From the NCBI RefSeq assembly GCF_038004425.1, contig NZ_JBBORC010000001.1, positions 3,609,501-3,673,500 of the forward strand: DNA of 64,000 nt. The letters run 5' to 3'. This DNA is from Solibacillus sp. FSL W7-1464. Lineage in GTDB: Bacteria > Bacillota > Bacilli > Bacillales_A > Planococcaceae. Both the position numbers and the translations under genes were made by a program. Positions 61,243 to 64,000 of this stretch are shown here, one piece after another (position 1 is the first letter of the stretch; the number at the start of each line of letters is the position of its first letter). The notes beneath the pieces were generated by a model that worked only from the letters and a program-made list of their open reading frames with translations, made no database searches and had not been told where the DNA came from.

Positions 61243-61956
61243 TCATTTCACACAATGAAATATAAACGATTTTGCCTGATTAGTAGCCGGCTGTAACTTG
61301 AAATCTTCATAAGTGTTCACTATCGAAAAGCCCGCTTTTTTAAGCGATGACGAAATTTCTTCAAAGCTGCGGAATATTAGCTGGACCTTTGCTTCGTGTG
61401 TAATATCCGTGTTAACATTTTTGATTTTTTCATAAAAGGTAAAAACATTACGATCTAATCCTTCATATTCATCCCAATACAGCAAAGGGTCTCCTGTATA
61501 TACATCTTGAAGTTCGTCTACTGTCTCATCTTTCTGCCACTCTTCCCATGTTTTTGCTTGAGGGTTCCGTGCATCAAAAATAAAGTGCCCGCCCTGCTTT
61601 AAAGCTGTGAATACATCTTGCAGTACACTATTCCAGCTCTCTTCGGTAATAAAGACCTGCGCAACATTCGCTGTCATGATTACGGCATCATATGCGTTAG
61701 CTGTCAGGTCCTGACTATCGCCGATTATCCATGAAACCGATTGTGCATGAGCTTTGTTTTGCGCACGAAGAACGGCTTCTTCATTTGGATCGATTCCAGT
61801 TACTTCATAACCCGCCTTTGCCAATTCTATCGTTACCCTGCCAGTACCACATCCCAAATCGGCAATCTTTTTAGCTTTTGTTAATTGCAGCAACTCCATG
61901 AAGAAATCATCTTCTTTCCCCCATGTATGAAGCTGATCGTAGTAATAGGCAATCAT
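61243..61956 (-). CDS. Class I SAM-dependent methyltransferase
   Basis: A 237-residue methyltransferase. SAM motif I KIADLGCGTGRVTIELAKAG (about residues 29-48), acidic motif II GIDPNEEAV, and the post-I IIGDSQDLT. Similar to small-molecule methyltransferases of the Methyltransf_25/11 type; the substrate is unknown. Its start overlaps the stop of the small membrane protein upstream (61953-61956). Confidence 0.88.
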   Translation of the reverse strand: MIAYYYDQLHTWGKEDDFFMELLQLTKAKKIADLGCGTGRVTIELAKAGYEVTGIDPNEEAVLRAQNKAHAQSVSWIIGDSQDLTANAYDAVIMTANVAQVFITEESWNSVLQDVFTALKQGGHFIFDARNPQAKTWEEWQKDETVDELQDVYTGDPLLYWDEYEGLDRNVFTFYEKIKNVNTDITHEAKVQLIFRSFEEISSSLKKAGFSIVNTYEDFKLQPATNQAKSFIFHCVK

Positions 61957-62162
61957 TTAACTACCCCTGCCTTCCTTTTGAGCATCCATTCTGTTATTAT
62001 TCCTACTGCAGCCCCCACAAAGATTGGCAGTAAAGCAATTTCTGTATATGAGAGTGAAATTTTAAATATAAGAAAATTTATATCAGCTAAATAACCGATA
62101 AAATATAAAACGGCTATTGTTGCAAACGAGGCAAGTAATGGAATCCAAAATACTTTTCCCAT
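61953..62162 (-). CDS. Small membrane protein upstream of methyltransferase
   Basis: A 69-residue protein with two helices (about 4-25 and 35-58) and a basic end (MLKRKAGVVK). It overlaps the methyltransferase by four bases, a sign of coupled translation. Ribosome site GGAGAT before ATG. No family known. Confidence 0.65.
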   Translation of the reverse strand: MGKVFWIPLLASFATIAVLYFIGYLADINFLIFKISLSYTEIALLPIFVGAAVGIITEWMLKRKAGVVK

Positions 62163-62203
62163 TATTTCATCTCCGTTCTATTCTATTTATTGTCCATTAG
62201 CTT

Positions 62204-63112
62204 TTAATCAACCAAATTTAATTCTCCCTTATACCAAGTCGGTACAGGATTGTTCATACCGTCAAACCATTCCAAAACATTTTTGGCCTGATTTTCCATT
62301 ATGTTTAAATCGTCTTCCCCGTAATCTAAAGCCCAGGCAAGGGATGACAGCATATTACTGCTAATATAAAAAGTAAGTAGTGAGAAAAACTCCATCGGCG
62401 GTGTTCCGTTAAAATAACCGTTAAGCTGCCCTGTAGCAAAGTACGGGCTGATATCGGCGCTCCACACGATCCGGTTAAACTCTTCCCATGGGTCACCATA
62501 GTCACTGCGGTTAAAGTCAATTACATACAGCTCTTTCTGCGGAGAAATAACCATATTCCCGACATGGAAGTCACCATGATGAAAACATTGCTCCCTGCCT
62601 TCCAAGAGGTGTCTGTTCTCTTCAATATACCGAATAATTTTATCGTCACCAGCTATTTTTACATCACATTCCTGGTACATTTTAATTTTACTGTCCGCTT
62701 TACGGTTAAATCGCGTTGCCCATTCTTCCTGCTCTGCCGGTGCAGAAATGCTGTGAACTTCCTTCAGTATTTGCCCTGATTTCACCCCTAGTGAATACTG
62801 TTCGGCTTCTGACAGGTTCGGCAGTATGTGCTCCGCGTCTTCACCGTCACACCAAAGGAAAATAGTATAGACACTTTTGCCGTTGTCACACACTCCAAAA
62901 TCAACAGGCCATGAAACAGGCAAGCCCCTTTCAGCCAAACACTTTATAATTTCATATTCACTTTTCTTTTTGTCATATTCTGCGATATCGCATATGCGAA
63001 GCAACAGCCTCTCATTTGTAACTGTTTCAATATAGTACTTTTTATCGTCCGACCATCCCTTATGGATCGCTTCAATTTTTTTGAATGTATTGTAGTTTTT
63101 TATATCGACCAT
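62204..63112 (-). CDS. Aminoglycoside-phosphotransferase-family protein
   Basis: A 302-residue kinase-fold protein: the Brenner-type motif FHHGDFHVGNM (catalytic Asp) followed by VIDFNRSDYGDPWEE (metal-binding DFN, equivalent to DFG/DFD), and GWSDDKKYYIE at the N-terminal lobe. It is similar to APH family members of Firmicutes that may act on macrolides, choline or other hydroxylated compounds. ATG at 63112 follows GGAGG by 6 bases; the longer ORF upstream is not used. Resistance is not proven. Confidence 0.85.
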   Translation of the reverse strand: MVDIKNYNTFKKIEAIHKGWSDDKKYYIETVTNERLLLRICDIAEYDKKKSEYEIIKCLAERGLPVSWPVDFGVCDNGKSVYTIFLWCDGEDAEHILPNLSEAEQYSLGVKSGQILKEVHSISAPAEQEEWATRFNRKADSKIKMYQECDVKIAGDDKIIRYIEENRHLLEGREQCFHHGDFHVGNMVISPQKELYVIDFNRSDYGDPWEEFNRIVWSADISPYFATGQLNGYFNGTPPMEFFSLLTFYISSNMLSSLAWALDYGEDDLNIMENQAKNVLEWFDGMNNPVPTWYKGELNLVD

Positions 63113-63204
63113 AGAGTTCCTCCACTTGTTAGAAATTGTATGTATTAGTTTAACATATTCAAGTACATCATTTTCCAAATCAGTTGAGATTCATATTCTA
63201 AAAT

Positions 63205-63912
63205 TTATAGTAAATGCAGATAATATCCGATCAGTCCAAACCCGATTAATATGCCGCATAAAATCTTGAATACAGAAGTTTTTTGAAGTGCGGGATATAA
63301 GATTTCCGATACGGTAACTATAAAAATCATCCCCATCGCGAAACTCATGAAGATAGTATTGATTAACGAATGAACAAGAAAACTACCGATAAAAGCCCCT
63401 AAAGCTACCGGAACCGATACGATTAGTGAAATTACTAAAACAGTAAATAGATTAAATCCAGCCAAAATTAAAGGAATAAACAAAATTATTCCCTCGGGAA
63501 TACTATGAAACAAAAGTGTTTGCAGTAAGGCCTTTGTAAGCTCGGGTTGTTCATTGGCCCCTAGCGTGATTCCAATCGGTAAATTGTGAACCGCAAAACT
63601 AAGCATTAATATTAAGCCAGTTCGAATATATAATTTCTTTGTTGTGTGACTGTCTTTATCTTGTTTGAAGTGCAATCTGCTATGCAGCACTTTGAACAGC
63701 ATCATCCCTAGAATAAATCCGATAATCGTACTGAACCAGCCGCCCGATTCTACAGCTTCCGGGAGTACTTCAAAACTGATCAAACCTAGAATTACTCCTG
63801 TACAAAGCGCATACATAATATGTGCTCTTTGGTTAATTCCTTTAAAAAGCCAAGCGACCGTGCCACCAATGAATATACCTGCAGAAGTCCAAAAAAAACC
63901 TAGGAGCCACAT
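63205..63912 (-). CDS. ZIP-family divalent metal transporter
   Basis: A 235-residue protein with eight helices. TM4 LSFAVHNLPIGITLGANE and TM5 LFHSIPEGIILFIP carry the HN..G and HSxPEG metal-binding motifs. A His/Lys-rich loop (LHFKQDKDSHTTKK) precedes them. It probably imports Zn2+, Mn2+ or similar ions. The ATG (63912) follows AAAGG by 8 bases; ATG-like codons upstream are not used. The bases from 63922 to 64000 hold no recognisable feature. Confidence 0.88.
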   Translation of the reverse strand: MWLLGFFWTSAGIFIGGTVAWLFKGINQRAHIMYALCTGVILGLISFEVLPEAVESGGWFSTIIGFILGMMLFKVLHSRLHFKQDKDSHTTKKLYIRTGLILMLSFAVHNLPIGITLGANEQPELTKALLQTLLFHSIPEGIILFIPLILAGFNLFTVLVISLIVSVPVALGAFIGSFLVHSLINTIFMSFAMGMIFIVTVSEILYPALQKTSVFKILCGILIGFGLIGYYLHLL

Positions 63913-64000
63913 CAATATCACCTTTCACTGAGTATAGTTAGTCGTATGGTTAATGCGGATGATTTATGAACGTAAAAAAACCGTATTTAAGTAGGGGCCT

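Noticed and set aside
1-64000. Search for CRISPR, toxin-antitoxin or phage-defence cassette
   Set aside because: No regular repeat-spacer array, no Cas, restriction or known abortive-infection motifs were seen. The only NERD-domain protein is an isolated membrane protein and does not look like a defence cassette.

Overview
The window looks like a chromosomal segment of a low-GC, endospore-lineage Firmicute. It is most likely a Planococcaceae/Caryophanaceae member of the Solibacillus/Lysinibacillus kind. This rests on A+T-rich intergenic DNA, strong AGGAGG ribosome sites, proteins that are close to Bacillus families (AhpC/AhpF, YebC, YfmS-like receptor, BmrC/BmrD-like ABC pair), two SLH-domain surface proteins and typical Bacillaceae intergenic repeats. 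The genus is an inference. I saw no rRNA, tRNA, CRISPR array, prophage or transposase.

Layout. 1-3.0 kb: tail of a PiT phosphate transporter, an MMPL transporter and a gene-free block holding an unusual 21-bp-period repeat array. 3-19.5 kb: mostly minus-strand housekeeping genes (AI-2E-type permease, oligoendopeptidase, chemoreceptor, YebC, zinc metallopeptidase, tyrosine phosphatase, PlsC acyltransferase, epimerase, RlmA-type methyltransferase, NERD protein, HAD nucleotidase, TSUP transporter, DinB protein, deoxyinosine glycosylase, amidohydrolase, lipoprotein). 19.7-23.7 kb: a promoter, a 32-codon leader ORF, two or three terminator hairpins and an 18-codon ORF in front of a heterodimeric BmrC/BmrD-like multidrug ABC exporter. 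23.8-27.1 kb: an MMPL transporter divergent from a MerR-type regulator with a cobalamin-binding module. 27.1-31.3 kb: a long intergenic repeat, small proteins, the ahpC-ahpF peroxide defence genes with a PerR box, and two tandem 40-codon paralogues. 31.6-36.5 kb: DUF948 protein, SLH-NlpC/P60 hydrolase, and a MerR-ABC exporter operon behind a 19-bp-spacer promoter.

36.6-48.6 kb: oxidoreductase, PH-domain protein, a frameshifted PAS-GGDEF-EAL protein, a GNAT gene preceded by a 10-codon ORF with two mutually exclusive RNA hairpins, an M20D hydrolase, signal peptidase I, a DUF6773-HTH pair, a PQQ-type sugar dehydrogenase lipoprotein, a frameshifted NUDIX gene and two GNAT genes. 48.6-57.3 kb: soluble chemoreceptor, SLH protein, two further M20D hydrolases, one in an MFS operon, and a LysR regulator divergent from a DMT exporter. 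57.5-64 kb: PsiE protein, a lipoprotein-DUF350-unknown-glutathionylspermidine-synthase-like operon, a methyltransferase, an aminoglycoside-phosphotransferase-fold protein and a ZIP metal transporter.

Recurring themes are drug and solute efflux with local regulators (two MMPL, three ABC subunits, MFS, DMT; two MerR and one LysR) and leader-ORF/hairpin control regions. The most interesting signals are the switch in front of the GNAT gene (41604-41693), the leader/terminator region of the ABC exporter (19702-20127) and the 21-bp-period ATTAG array (2518-2945). Both frameshifts lie in homopolymer runs, so sequencing error must be excluded.
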